Source: Candidatus Crickella equi (GTDB taxonomy: Bacteria; Bacillota; Clostridia; Peptostreptococcales; Anaerovoracaceae). Taken from it: 46,043 bases of DNA. Positions 26,374-35,171 of this stretch are shown in pieces. The stretch spans positions 1 to 46,043 of the forward strand of contig JAGHUP010000018.1 in NCBI GenBank assembly GCA_018064755.1, in the 5' to 3' direction. Both the position numbers and the translations under genes were made by a program. Numbering within the stretch: the stretch's first letter is position 1; every line of letters begins with the position of its first letter. The notes under the pieces were generated by a model that did no database searches, had not been told where the DNA came from, and worked only from the letters and a program-made list of their open reading frames with translations.

Positions 26374-27104
26374 AACAGCTCCTCCTTTCTCAGGACAGGA
26401 CCGTCTTTACAAATTCTCTTGTATCCGGTGATTGTCTGACATGAGCAGCCCATACATGCACCAAATCCGCATCCCATGCGCTCCTCGAATGACATCTGGC
26501 CGTCAGTCTTAACGACTTTGAACAATGCTCTTAACATTGCTTCAGGACCGCATGTGTAGAAATAGCTGTAATCGAGGTCCTTAATAGCATCTGTAACAAA
26601 TCCCTTGATGCCACATGAACCATCAGCTGTCGCAATGATGACCTCACAGCCAAGTTCCTTGAACTCGTCTACGCAGAACATCTCATCTGCCTTATTGAAT
26701 CCGAGCACTAGCTGAACCTTACGATTCGGCTGTTCTGCCAGGAGTCTCTTAGCCAGATTATACAGTGGTGGAATTCCAACGCCGCCTCCGATGAGGAGTG
26801 GTCTATCGCCTGCCTCTGCGAGGCTATAGCCGTTACCGAGGCCTGTCAGAATATCGAGCTCCGTACCAACAGGCAGCTGTGTCATTTCCTCGGTGCCGTG
26901 GCCCAGCACCTTGTAGATTATAGTGACCTCTTCATCATTAACATCATGAACCGAAATAGGTCTTCTTAAGAAGTGACCATCCAGCTGAATATTGATGAAT
27001 TGGCCGGCTGCTGTAATTGCACTGGTATCGCCGGCGAGCACCATTTTCCAGATGCCCGCAGCGATGCAGTCGTTATTTATGATTTCAAATTTTCCTTGTT
27101 TCAT
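26367..27104 (-). CDS. pyrK: Dihydroorotate dehydrogenase electron-transfer subunit
   Basis: A 245-residue FAD/[2Fe-2S] protein passing electrons from PyrD to NAD+. FAD binding is shown by LRRPISVHDV, NAD binding by LLIGGGVGIPPLYNL, and the cluster cysteines by CGFGACMGCSCQT...CKDGPV. The start overlaps the carB stop by one base (TAATG), and the end overlaps pyrD by seven, indicating stoichiometric coupling. Confidence 0.96.
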   Translation of the reverse strand: MKQGKFEIINNDCIAAGIWKMVLAGDTSAITAAGQFINIQLDGHFLRRPISVHDVNDEEVTIIYKVLGHGTEEMTQLPVGTELDILTGLGNGYSLAEAGDRPLLIGGGVGIPPLYNLAKRLLAEQPNRKVQLVLGFNKADEMFCVDEFKELGCEVIIATADGSCGIKGFVTDAIKDLDYSYFYTCGPEAMLRALFKVVKTDGQMSFEERMGCGFGACMGCSCQTITGYKRICKDGPVLRKEELLW

Positions 27105-30100
27105 TACGCGTCAATTGTTGAAATAGTCTGAGTTGTTTCTTCAAGTACATCGAGGAGTACGCCTACTGTATCAAGTGATGTGAACAGTGTTGCATTGTTC
27201 TCACTTGCGCACTGTCTGATCTGATGTCCATCAGATTCCTGAGTGTTATCTCCAAGTGCTCTTGTATTGATGATATATGAAATATGCCCACTTCTGATTG
27301 CGTTCAGGATTTCTTCTGAGCCATCGCTAATCTTAGCTACAGATCTTGTACGGATTCCGTGTTCCTTCAGGAAGCGTGCTGTTCCTGGAGTTCCCTCGAT
27401 ATTAAATCCGAGGTTGTAGAATCTTCTAATCAGTGGCAGTGCCTCTTCCTTGTCATCTCCTGCAAGTGTAGCAAGAACAGTTCCGTAGTTTCTGAGCTTA
27501 GTTCCTGCTGCAGTGAGGGCTTTGAAGAGAGCTCTGTTTAGCTTGTCATCATAACCAATAGCCTCACCTGTTGACTTCATCTCAGGTGAGAGATATGTAT
27601 CAAGTCCCTTGATCTTGTTGAAGCTGAATACCGGAACCTTAACGTAGAATCTATTCTTCTCTTCTGGATAAAGGTCGAAGATTCCCTGCTCCTTCAGTGT
27701 CTTACCGAGGATGACTTCAGTCGCAATATCCGCGAGTGAGTATCCGGTTGATTTGGACAGGAAAGGAACTGTACGTGATGATCTTGGGTTAACCTCGATA
27801 ATATATACGTCCTCGTTCTCGTCTACGATGAACTGAATGTTGTAAAGTCCGATGATACCAATTCCCAGGCCGAGCTTCTTAGCATACTGGAGGATTGTTC
27901 CCTTGACTTTGTTGCTGATTGAGAACGTTGGATATACGGAAATTGAGTCTCCGGAATGTACTCCTGTTCTCTCTACGAGCTCCATGATTCCCGGAACGAA
28001 TACGTCTCTTCCGTCACAGATGGCATCAACTTCGACTTCCTTACCCTGGATGTACTTATCAACCAGAACAGGCTTGTCCTCATCGATTTCTACTGCTGTG
28101 TGCAGGTAATGTCTGAGCTGCTCCTCACCGTTTACAATCTGCATTGCACGACCACCAAGAACGAATGAAGGTCTAACGAGAACCGGATAACCGATTTCAG
28201 CTGCAGCTGCAACGCCGTCCTCGATCTTAGTAACCGCACGACCCTTAGGCTGTGGGATTCCGAGATCCTTCAGGAGCTTTTCGAATGAGTCTCTATTCTC
28301 AGCTCTCTCGATAGCTTCGCAGTCAGTTCCGATGATTTTGACACCTCTGTCAACCAGTGGCTGTGCCAAATTAATTGCAGTCTGTCCGCCCAGTGAAGCG
28401 ATAACTCCGATAGGCTGCTCATAATCGATGATTGCCATTACATCCTCAACAGTCAATGGCTCGAAGTAGAGCTTGTCTGCTGTAGTGTAGTCTGTTGAAA
28501 CTGTCTCCGGGTTGTTATTGATAATGATTGCCTCGTAGCCGGCACGCTTGATAGTCTGTACAGCGTGCACCGTCGAGTAGTCAAACTCGACGCCCTGTCC
28601 GATTCTAATCGGACCGGCTCCGAGCACGATAATTTTCTTCTTATCTGTCAGTCTTGACTGGTTCTCGCCCTGATATGATGAGTACAGGTAAGCGATATAC
28701 TTTCCTGTATGGAGGGTATCTACCATTCTGAATGCTGGTGTAAGTCCGAGATGCTTTCTCTTCTGATATACTTCAACCTCAGACAGGTTCCATACCTGTG
28801 AGATGTATTTGTCGGAGAATCCCATCATCTTGGCAACCTTGAGAACCTTAACATCGTTAACGCGCTCTCTCAGCATTCTTTCCATATCTACGATTGCTTT
28901 GAATGTATTCAAGAAGATTTCAGTGATCATTGTCTTCTTGTGAAGCTCTTCAACTGAAATTCCTCTTCTCAAGCATTCTGCTACTGCAAAAAGAGTATCA
29001 TCTCTGGATTGATCCAGATAAGTCTCAAGCTCAGCGTTGCTCATGTCTGCGAATTTCTCAAGATAGAGATGACATACGCCAGTCTCGAGGGATCTAATTG
29101 ACTTAAGAATGCACTCTGACAGATTGGATCCAATGCCCATTACCTCTCCAGTTGCCTTCATCTGTGTTCCAAGAACATTGCTGGCATCCTGGAATTTGTC
29201 GAATGGGAATCTAGGGAACTTAGCAACGATGTAGTCAAGTCTTGGCTCTGTAATTGCTGTTCCACCTGCAACCTCAATCTCATCCAGCAGCATTCCGACT
29301 GCAATCTTAGCTGTTACTCTAGCGATAGGATAACCGGATGCCTTGGATGCAAGAGCAGATGATCTGGATACTCTTGGGTTAACCTCGATGAGATAGTATT
29401 CGCTTGATTCAGGGTTAAGTGCGAACTGTACGTTACAGCCACCCTCAATCTTGAGTTCTCTAATAATCTTGATGGCTGAGTCATTTAACATCTTGAGGTC
29501 GTGGTCGTTAAGAGAGAGAATAGGTGCAACTACTGCGGAGTCACCTGTGTGAACTCCAACAGGGTCGATGTTCTCCATTCCGCAGATAGTAATTGCATTA
29601 TCTGCAGAGTCTCTCATTACCTCGAACTCGATTTCCTTATATCCCTTAACCGACTTCTCAATCAGAACCTGGCTAACCGGTGACAGCTTGAATGCATTAG
29701 TTCCGATTTCAACCAATTCTTCTTCGTTATACGCAAATCCACCGCCTGTTCCGCCCAGCGTGAATGCTGGTCTCAGAACTACCGGATAACCAATCTCGAG
29801 CGCAGCGGCTTTAGCCTCTTCGATGTTATAAGTAATTTCTGAAGGAATAACCGGCTCACCGATTGACTGGCACATTTCCTTGAAGAGTTCTCTGTCCTCA
29901 GCTCTCTCGATGGACTCACTTGATGTTCCGAGCAGTTTAACACGGCACTCATCGAGAACGCCCTTCTTCTCGAGTTCCATGGCGAGGTTAAGACCAGTCT
30001 GTCCACCGATGCCAGGAACGATAGCATCCGGACGCTCGTATCTCAGGATCTTAGCGATGTATTCCAGAGTAAGTGGCTCCATGTAAACTTTGTCAGCAAT

Positions 30101-30277
30101 TGTTGTATCCGTCATAATTGTTGCCGGATTGGAATTGCACAGTATTACTTCATAGCCCTCTTCCTTGAGTGCCAGGCAGGCCTGTGTGCCCGCGTAATCG
30201 AATTCAGCAGCCTGTCCGATAACGATAGGACCCGAACCGATGATCAATACTTTCTTAATGTCTTCTCTCTTAGCCAT
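27104..30277 (-). CDS. carB: Carbamoyl-phosphate synthase large subunit
   Basis: A 1057-residue, full-length CarB with two homologous ATP-grasp halves (for example VLIIGSGPIVIGQAAEFDYAG near residue 10 and IIVLGAGPIRIGQGVEFDYS in the middle), two LRPAFTLGG/VRPSFVLGG nucleotide loops and a C-terminal MGS-like allosteric domain. It makes carbamoyl phosphate from bicarbonate, ammonia and two ATP. The glutaminase subunit CarA is not in this operon or elsewhere in the window. Confidence 0.97.
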   Translation of the reverse strand: MAKREDIKKVLIIGSGPIVIGQAAEFDYAGTQACLALKEEGYEVILCNSNPATIMTDTTIADKVYMEPLTLEYIAKILRYERPDAIVPGIGGQTGLNLAMELEKKGVLDECRVKLLGTSSESIERAEDRELFKEMCQSIGEPVIPSEITYNIEEAKAAALEIGYPVVLRPAFTLGGTGGGFAYNEEELVEIGTNAFKLSPVSQVLIEKSVKGYKEIEFEVMRDSADNAITICGMENIDPVGVHTGDSAVVAPILSLNDHDLKMLNDSAIKIIRELKIEGGCNVQFALNPESSEYYLIEVNPRVSRSSALASKASGYPIARVTAKIAVGMLLDEIEVAGGTAITEPRLDYIVAKFPRFPFDKFQDASNVLGTQMKATGEVMGIGSNLSECILKSIRSLETGVCHLYLEKFADMSNAELETYLDQSRDDTLFAVAECLRRGISVEELHKKTMITEIFLNTFKAIVDMERMLRERVNDVKVLKVAKMMGFSDKYISQVWNLSEVEVYQKRKHLGLTPAFRMVDTLHTGKYIAYLYSSYQGENQSRLTDKKKIIVLGAGPIRIGQGVEFDYSTVHAVQTIKRAGYEAIIINNNPETVSTDYTTADKLYFEPLTVEDVMAIIDYEQPIGVIASLGGQTAINLAQPLVDRGVKIIGTDCEAIERAENRDSFEKLLKDLGIPQPKGRAVTKIEDGVAAAAEIGYPVLVRPSFVLGGRAMQIVNGEEQLRHYLHTAVEIDEDKPVLVDKYIQGKEVEVDAICDGRDVFVPGIMELVERTGVHSGDSISVYPTFSISNKVKGTILQYAKKLGLGIGIIGLYNIQFIVDENEDVYIIEVNPRSSRTVPFLSKSTGYSLADIATEVILGKTLKEQGIFDLYPEEKNRFYVKVPVFSFNKIKGLDTYLSPEMKSTGEAIGYDDKLNRALFKALTAAGTKLRNYGTVLATLAGDDKEEALPLIRRFYNLGFNIEGTPGTARFLKEHGIRTRSVAKISDGSEEILNAIRSGHISYIINTRALGDNTQESDGHQIRQCASENNATLFTSLDTVGVLLDVLEETTQTISTIDA

Positions 30278-30280
30278 CTC

Positions 30281-31495
30281 TTACTCCTTACTCTTGTTAT
30301 ATACTTCCACACCATCACATACCGTGAGGTAATTCTTACCACATACTTTCCATCCCTCGAACGGAGTTGCCTTTCCCTTGGACAGGAACTCCGACGGGTC
30401 TATTGTCCATTCTTCTTCCAGATCCCAGACCGAGTAATCGTTGCCCAGCGGAATGTCGAATCTGTTTCTTGGGTTATATACCAGGCAATCCTGCAGCTGC
30501 TCCATCGTTATGATGCCCGGCTTAACCAGATATGTGTACAGCAGCGGGAATGCTATCTCGATACCCACTATGCCAAAAGCGGACTTTTCAAGTCCTCTTG
30601 ATTTCTCCTCTGCACTATGTGGCGCATGGTCGGTAGCGATGCAATCAATCGTTCCATCTTTGATACCCTCAATCAGTGCTTCTCTATCTGACTTGTCGCG
30701 AAGAGGCGGATTCATCTTCCACTTTCCGTCTTCCTGCAGCATGCTGTCATCGAGAAGCAGATAGTGAGGTGCTGTCTCACAGGTTACATCTACTCCGTCA
30801 GCTTTGGCTTTGCGAATAATGTCCACGCTCTCCTTGGTGGAGATGTGGCATACATGGTAAGCACAGCCAGTCTCCTTGGCCAGTCTAAGGTCACGCGCTA
30901 TCTGTCCCCATTCGGATTCAGAACAGATTCCTCTGTGTCCGTGCTCAGCAGCATACCTGCCATCATGAATGTAGCCACCATGCAACAGGCTGTTATCTTC
31001 GCAGTGAGCAACTATGAGTTTGTCAAGTTCCTTGGCTCTCAGCATTGCTGCTCTCATCATCTCCTCAGATTGAACACCGTGTCCGTCATCACTGAATGCG
31101 ATGCACTTATCTGCCATTCCTTCAAGGTAAGCCATTTCCTTGCCCATCTGCTCAATAGTAATTGCAGCATATGGATACACGTGAATGCAGGCATCATCTT
31201 CGATAATCTTGATCTGCTCACCCAGGTGTTCAACAGTATCGCTAACAGGTTTTAAGTTAGGCATTGTACATACGGCAGTATATCCGCCATGAGCTGCTGC
31301 CTTGCTACCTGTCTCAATTGTCTCTTTATAAGAAAAACCCGGCTCTCTGAAGTGCACATGCACGTCACAAAAACCGGGAATTATAGTATATGTAGAAATG
31401 GAATTGACGCCAGCCCCTTCCAACATATCGACACCGATAGAAGGGCTGAAATCTAATGCTGTTAATCTTGACTTGTGGACGTTCTTGACAGTCAT
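30281..31495 (-). CDS. pyrC: Dihydroorotase
   Basis: A 404-residue class I dihydroorotase cyclising carbamoylaspartate. Metal ligands are visible as DVHVHFREPG, later histidines in VAHCEDNSLL and YHVCHISTKE, and the catalytic aspartate in ATDHAPHS. First gene of the operon: AAGGAGT precedes the ATG, and a promoter lies about 40-60 bases upstream. Gap to carB is three bases. Confidence 0.96.
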   Translation of the reverse strand: MTVKNVHKSRLTALDFSPSIGVDMLEGAGVNSISTYTIIPGFCDVHVHFREPGFSYKETIETGSKAAAHGGYTAVCTMPNLKPVSDTVEHLGEQIKIIEDDACIHVYPYAAITIEQMGKEMAYLEGMADKCIAFSDDGHGVQSEEMMRAAMLRAKELDKLIVAHCEDNSLLHGGYIHDGRYAAEHGHRGICSESEWGQIARDLRLAKETGCAYHVCHISTKESVDIIRKAKADGVDVTCETAPHYLLLDDSMLQEDGKWKMNPPLRDKSDREALIEGIKDGTIDCIATDHAPHSAEEKSRGLEKSAFGIVGIEIAFPLLYTYLVKPGIITMEQLQDCLVYNPRNRFDIPLGNDYSVWDLEEEWTIDPSEFLSKGKATPFEGWKVCGKNYLTVCDGVEVYNKSKE

Positions 31496-31532
31496 TTTTT
31501 ACTCCTTTTCGAGGTCATTTTCAAACTGTCTT

Positions 31533-31565
31533 ATACTACCATAAATCCGTTGTTCTATCAACAAC
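31533..31565 (-). promoter_or_regulatory. pyr operon promoter with overlapping inverted repeat
   Basis: On the minus strand TTGATA (plus 31556-31561) and TAGTAT (plus 31533-31538) are exactly 17 bases apart. An inverted repeat, GTTGTT-CTATC-AACAAC, at 31549-31565 covers the -35 box. The implied leader to pyrC is only about 30 bases, too short for a PyrR-type attenuator, so repressor control at this repeat is an inference. Confidence 0.65.
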
Positions 31566-31757
31566 AAAGTATTAGTTGCAATGTCTATTATGGAGTGCAA
31601 TATGAAGCCGTCCCAATCCATATGTGATGGCAGATATTACAACCAGCTCAATCGGGAAGAGCCAATAGCGATCTCCTGGGAAAAAGCTATATCCATTTGC
31701 AACCTTAATCGGCGCAAGGTAAATAAACTTATTAACGCAATTAATATAATTCGAGTT

Positions 31758-32621
31758 CTATCTTTCATTTTTACAATAGCTCTTAATCTTAGGTCTGGCG
31801 AGTATCAATGTGATTGAGTCCGCGTAGATTCCCGGATGTGTATAGTTCTTCTGCAGGAGTTCTATCGCATTATATATTTTCAACTTCTTATTAAACTCGT
31901 CAGTCTCTTCTTTATTGAATCCGTAATATTCTTTCATGAAGATGTACCAGAATTTGTTAAGAAGTTTCTTTCTCATATGAACAATGTTCTGTATGAAGAA
32001 GAGCCAGGACATGCCTACATATATAGTGTACATATGTGCAATATCAATTATAGGATCTCCATACGAAAATTTGTCAAAATCAATCCAGTAGTCAGTGCCA
32101 TCAACATCTATCAGGTTGCCGGTCTGCATATCACCGTGCAGGCAAGTGGTGGTATCGGCCATTCCATCAACCAACTTATACAATTCAGGTTTGTATTTGC
32201 TGATGAATTTGGCACGGTCAATAGCCTTCCTCAGTATATCTGCTCTACCCTCGAACAGTTCCGTGTTGCATGGTGTCGCATGCAGTTCTTTGCATTTCGC
32301 AGCAAACGCCTTAGTGTATTCTTCAATTTTCTCAGGATTGTCTGCAATCAGTCTTGAATATGACTTCTTGTGCTTAATATTCTGGAACAGAATGCCCACC
32401 TTATCTCCACTCTTAGCAACTTCATATACAGCAGGTGTATTGATACCAAGAGAAGCTACATTCTTGCTCCTATTGTACTCGTTAAGCACCATCGGCTCAT
32501 TAGCGGTCATCTTGTTCAGTTTGAGCAAAGTTTCCCCATCTTCGCTAACATAGGTAGTCGCAATAGCTCCCTCACCTACCGCATGCCACTCATTAAGATT
32601 TATTTCTCTATAGTTTTCCAT
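31758..32621 (-). CDS. APH/choline-kinase-like phosphotransferase
   Basis: A 287-residue protein with the aminoglycoside phosphotransferase fold: a glycine-rich loop region EGAIATTYV with lysine in TLLKLN, the Brenner motif CLHGDMQTGNLID and metal-binding WIDFDKFSYGDP. All catalytic residues look intact. The substrate is unknown; these proteins in Clostridia are often unlinked to resistance. The N-terminal YREINLNEW is shared with the paralogue at 35.2 kb. The 262-base gap to pyrC contains the pyr promoter and no supported gene. Confidence 0.88.
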   Translation of the reverse strand: MENYREINLNEWHAVGEGAIATTYVSEDGETLLKLNKMTANEPMVLNEYNRSKNVASLGINTPAVYEVAKSGDKVGILFQNIKHKKSYSRLIADNPEKIEEYTKAFAAKCKELHATPCNTELFEGRADILRKAIDRAKFISKYKPELYKLVDGMADTTTCLHGDMQTGNLIDVDGTDYWIDFDKFSYGDPIIDIAHMYTIYVGMSWLFFIQNIVHMRKKLLNKFWYIFMKEYYGFNKEETDEFNKKLKIYNAIELLQKNYTHPGIYADSITLILARPKIKSYCKNER

Positions 32622-32623
32622 AA

Positions 32624-32818
32624 TTATTCCTTATCGAATACGAATCCATTTCTATTTAATGATGTCGTAATAAGATATTCCTTATCTTTAGTTCTTTCCA
32701 GCAAGCTGTTAAGAACATATGCATTCATAGACTCAACAGCATTATTCTCATCTACAAAGTTAAAGATAACGCCATTGTCTCTAACGATGATTCTTACGTG
32801 GTTAGGTCCGAACAGCAA
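32624..32818 (-). pseudogene. Short ORF or gene remnant before the phosphotransferase
   Basis: A 64-codon reading frame (ending NRNGFVFDKE) that stops two bases before the phosphotransferase start. The only available start is a TTG without a ribosome-binding site, and an in-frame TAA lies just upstream, so it looks like the remaining 3' part of a gene. It has no recognised family. A genuine TTG-initiated small protein is the alternative. Confidence 0.4.
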
Positions 32819-32838
32819 CGCACATTTGTATTAATTGT

Positions 32839-32876
32839 GTATGTTGCAAAAGTAAGAAAATTAAACAGCAACATAC
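32839..32876. repeat. Inverted repeat GTATGTTGC/GCAACATAC
   Basis: Perfect 9-base arms at 32839-32847 and 32868-32876, with a 20-base AT-rich spacer, between the symporter stop and the small remnant. There is no T-run, so operator or weak hairpin are both possible. Confidence 0.45.
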
Positions 32877-32918
32877 TATAGTATTTCTTATTTGCGAGTG
32901 TTCCTTGTTTTAGCACAA

Positions 32919-34169
32919 CTATTTCTCCATTGTTTTTCTTTTATGTCTGAGGTCTCCACTCATTATCCTATTCACAACTACTGCTGCAACATTGTTGCCG
33001 GTTACATTGAGTAGTGTTTGTGGCACATCGGTAAATTGCGATATTGCCTGTATAATCGGAAATACCGAAAGAGGACATCCAACCATACTCAACATCATTA
33101 TTGTTAAGCCGCCACCAGAGCCCATTGGAATACCGGCAATCATTAATGTTAAGAGCAACGCAAAACATATTATTGTTATAAAAGATAAATCCTTTTCAAA
33201 CAATGATATAGCAAATGTAATCTCAAAAACATTTTCTAGCAGAGACCCTCCTTTATGAAAAGAAATGCCAAGCGGAATTGTAGTGTTTGCCACTTCCTTA
33301 GATACGCCCATATCAACAGCAGCCTTTGTACTGGAAGGAATTGCAGCTATAGAACTCATTGTTGAAATAGATGTTACTGATGGCACTACAATCTTGCTCC
33401 AATATATTTTCAATCCACCACTGCCAGAGACTATAAAGATAACAGCAGAATATAACACGAAAAACACTATTAATGCCGTTATAGTGTAAACCACGATAGT
33501 TCTTAAAAGACCATTCGCAATATCAGTTCCAAACTCACCGACAAAATCCGCAAAATAGCAACCAAGTCCAATTGGCGCATAATACATTATTAATTCTACG
33601 ACCTTCTCAGCAACTACAGTTGCGCTCTCAAGTACTTCCAAGATTTTCTGACTCTTAGGCATTGTTTTCTGTATAGATATCCCTGAAAGAACAGCCATCA
33701 CTAAAAGTGCTAGTAAGTTGTTCTTAGAAAGAAGCTTGGAAAAATCATCTGTGCTGAACATATTTACAAGACTTTCTAAGAAACTAATATTCTCCGGTGA
33801 ACCATCAACCGTTTCATCATAAGCTTCAATCAGTTTATGTGAATATGTAGGATCTACCAACTGTACTCTTGTAGCTACGTATCCAATGCACACCGCAAGA
33901 ATACTCATCACAATCAAAACGATAATTATCGCAGCAAGCAATTTGCCTACCTTCTTCGAAGTTTTGATTGATCCTATTGAAGTTGCTACAGTGAGAAAAA
34001 CCAGCGGAACAACAACGGTTTGAATCATATTAATAAACAATGTTCCGAATGGTTTCAGAACACTCGCACCTTCGCCCCATACAGCTCCGACTATGCCGCC
34101 AAGGATTACAGCGCCAAGCAATATAAAGGTTTTCTTGTTAATTTTTATGAAAGTCTTTACCTTGTCCAT
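32919..34169 (-). CDS. Divergent DAACS-family (GltP/SstT-like) cation:amino acid symporter
   Basis: A 416-residue protein with the DAACS fold: about eight hydrophobic segments, NMIQTVVVPLVFLTVATSIG and the serine-rich hairpin SISTMSSIAAIPSSTKAA. Substrate-site residues differ from glutamate carriers: the sodium motif NMDGT is replaced by the SFHKGG region, and in the last helix the carboxylate-binding Arg and the Asp of NVTGD appear as Q and N (QTLLNVTGNN). It is probably not an aspartate/glutamate carrier. Gene is alone on its strand between AT-rich spacers. Confidence 0.88.
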   Translation of the reverse strand: MDKVKTFIKINKKTFILLGAVILGGIVGAVWGEGASVLKPFGTLFINMIQTVVVPLVFLTVATSIGSIKTSKKVGKLLAAIIIVLIVMSILAVCIGYVATRVQLVDPTYSHKLIEAYDETVDGSPENISFLESLVNMFSTDDFSKLLSKNNLLALLVMAVLSGISIQKTMPKSQKILEVLESATVVAEKVVELIMYYAPIGLGCYFADFVGEFGTDIANGLLRTIVVYTITALIVFFVLYSAVIFIVSGSGGLKIYWSKIVVPSVTSISTMSSIAAIPSSTKAAVDMGVSKEVANTTIPLGISFHKGGSLLENVFEITFAISLFEKDLSFITIICFALLLTLMIAGIPMGSGGGLTIMMLSMVGCPLSVFPIIQAISQFTDVPQTLLNVTGNNVAAVVVNRIMSGDLRHKRKTMEK

Positions 34170-34201
34170 ATATGGTTTCTTTTCTCTACGTTATAAATGA
34201 T

Positions 34202-34972
34202 CTATTTCTTGTTAATTTTCTCTTTTACCAGCATGATATTGAATGAAATGACGAGAATGACGTTGATCAGTATCAGCAGATAGAAATAGATGCTGTTCCA
34301 TATGTCGTAGGTTCCAAGGGTAATGTTATTGGTGTATGAGAACACTACAACAACAGCAGTTAAAACTATTTCAGCCAATGCAGCGCCTATGATTATTTCC
34401 TCATTATTTGTTAGCGTTCTATCGAAGCCCTTACGTCTGGAAATAATCTGGTTAGCAATTATCATCATCGGATATCCCAGGACAATCGCCATGTCGAAAT
34501 TATTCAGGAAAACAAATATTGACAATTTGCCCATGAAGGCATGCGCTATAACATACAGCCATATTGTTACTCCAATAGCACTAAGTGTAGCCATTGCCAG
34601 GCATACAGCGGCATAACTTGCAACTCTGGTAATTGAATCCATTCTATGCGTATGCTTCTCGCCTTTAGTGAAGTATTTCCACAAAAGATATGGAATATAA
34701 GCATATAAAAACTGGAATACAGCACCAAGCCATATACCACCCCACGTATATCCGCTGAAGTAGTCTGAAATGCAATTTGCTACCATTATTCCAAGGACTG
34801 CAGGCATTCCAAAGCTGATACCCAGGAATGGATATAATGCCGCAGATGGTCTGATTTCAGAGAATGTGAAAACTGACAACAGTTGATGGAATGGCAATGT
34901 CAGTGCAAAGAATGCAATTCCCGATAATACGAATATACGAATGTTTCTTTTAGTTAGTACTTTTTCTTCCAA
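34202..34972 (-). CDS. ECF S-component-like membrane protein (QueT/serine-phosphatase-MASE type)
   Basis: A hydrophobic protein of about 256 residues. The stretch IRPSAALYPFLGISFGMPAVLGIMV...SDYFSG matches the RPxxALPxxLGxxFG...NxxSD pattern of vitamin/queuosine-precursor S components and related membrane sensors. I place the start at a TTG (34972) with GGGAGG eight bases upstream, because the longer reading to 35056 would translate an out-of-frame relic of another gene. The ligand is unknown. Confidence 0.7.
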   Translation of the reverse strand: MEEKVLTKRNIRIFVLSGIAFFALTLPFHQLLSVFTFSEIRPSAALYPFLGISFGMPAVLGIMVANCISDYFSGYTWGGIWLGAVFQFLYAYIPYLLWKYFTKGEKHTHRMDSITRVASYAAVCLAMATLSAIGVTIWLYVIAHAFMGKLSIFVFLNNFDMAIVLGYPMMIIANQIISRRKGFDRTLTNNEEIIIGAALAEIVLTAVVVVFSYTNNITLGTYDIWNSIYFYLLILINVILVISFNIMLVKEKINKK

Positions 34973-35123
34973 CGAAAAAACCTCCCAAGCCGAATATAGC
35001 AGCTGCGGCTTCAGAATAATGAAGACAATGAGTATAACAGCTTCCAGCAAGATCATCTCTCGCTGAAGCTGAGTAGTCTCTGTGGAATAAAATATCCCAT
35101 TTTAGATATTGAAAAAACAACAT
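34950..35123 (-). pseudogene. In-frame chimeric relic: flavodoxin tail fused to small secreted protein tail
   Basis: An open 57-codon frame (from ATG at 35123 to TAA at 34950). Its first half, KWDILFHRDYSASARDDLA, is the C-terminus of the flavodoxin-like protein at 38888-39403. Its second half, CLHYSEAAAA then IFGLGGFFVGRK, is two pieces of the protein at 37030-37479 joined after loss of 51 codons. The DNA identity is high (about five differences over the first 60 bases). Whether it is expressed is unknown; a consensus-like promoter precedes it. Confidence 0.8.
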
Positions 35124-35127
35124 CTAC

Positions 35128-35155
35128 AATATAACATAAAGTAACACAATGTCAA
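35128..35155 (-). promoter_or_regulatory. Promoter upstream of the chimeric relic and ECF-S-like gene
   Basis: On the minus strand TTGACA (plus 35150-35155) and TATATT (plus 35128-35133) are 16 bases apart. It would drive the relic and the membrane-protein gene and is divergent from the phosphotransferase-like gene that starts at 35172. Confidence 0.6.
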
Positions 35156-35171
35156 AATCGAGGTAAAGATA

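Noticed and set aside
31581-31817. A 78-codon plus-strand frame between pyrC and the phosphotransferase gene
   Set aside because: No ribosome-binding site, overlaps the 3' end of the phosphotransferase gene on the other strand, and no family resemblance; treated as spacer.
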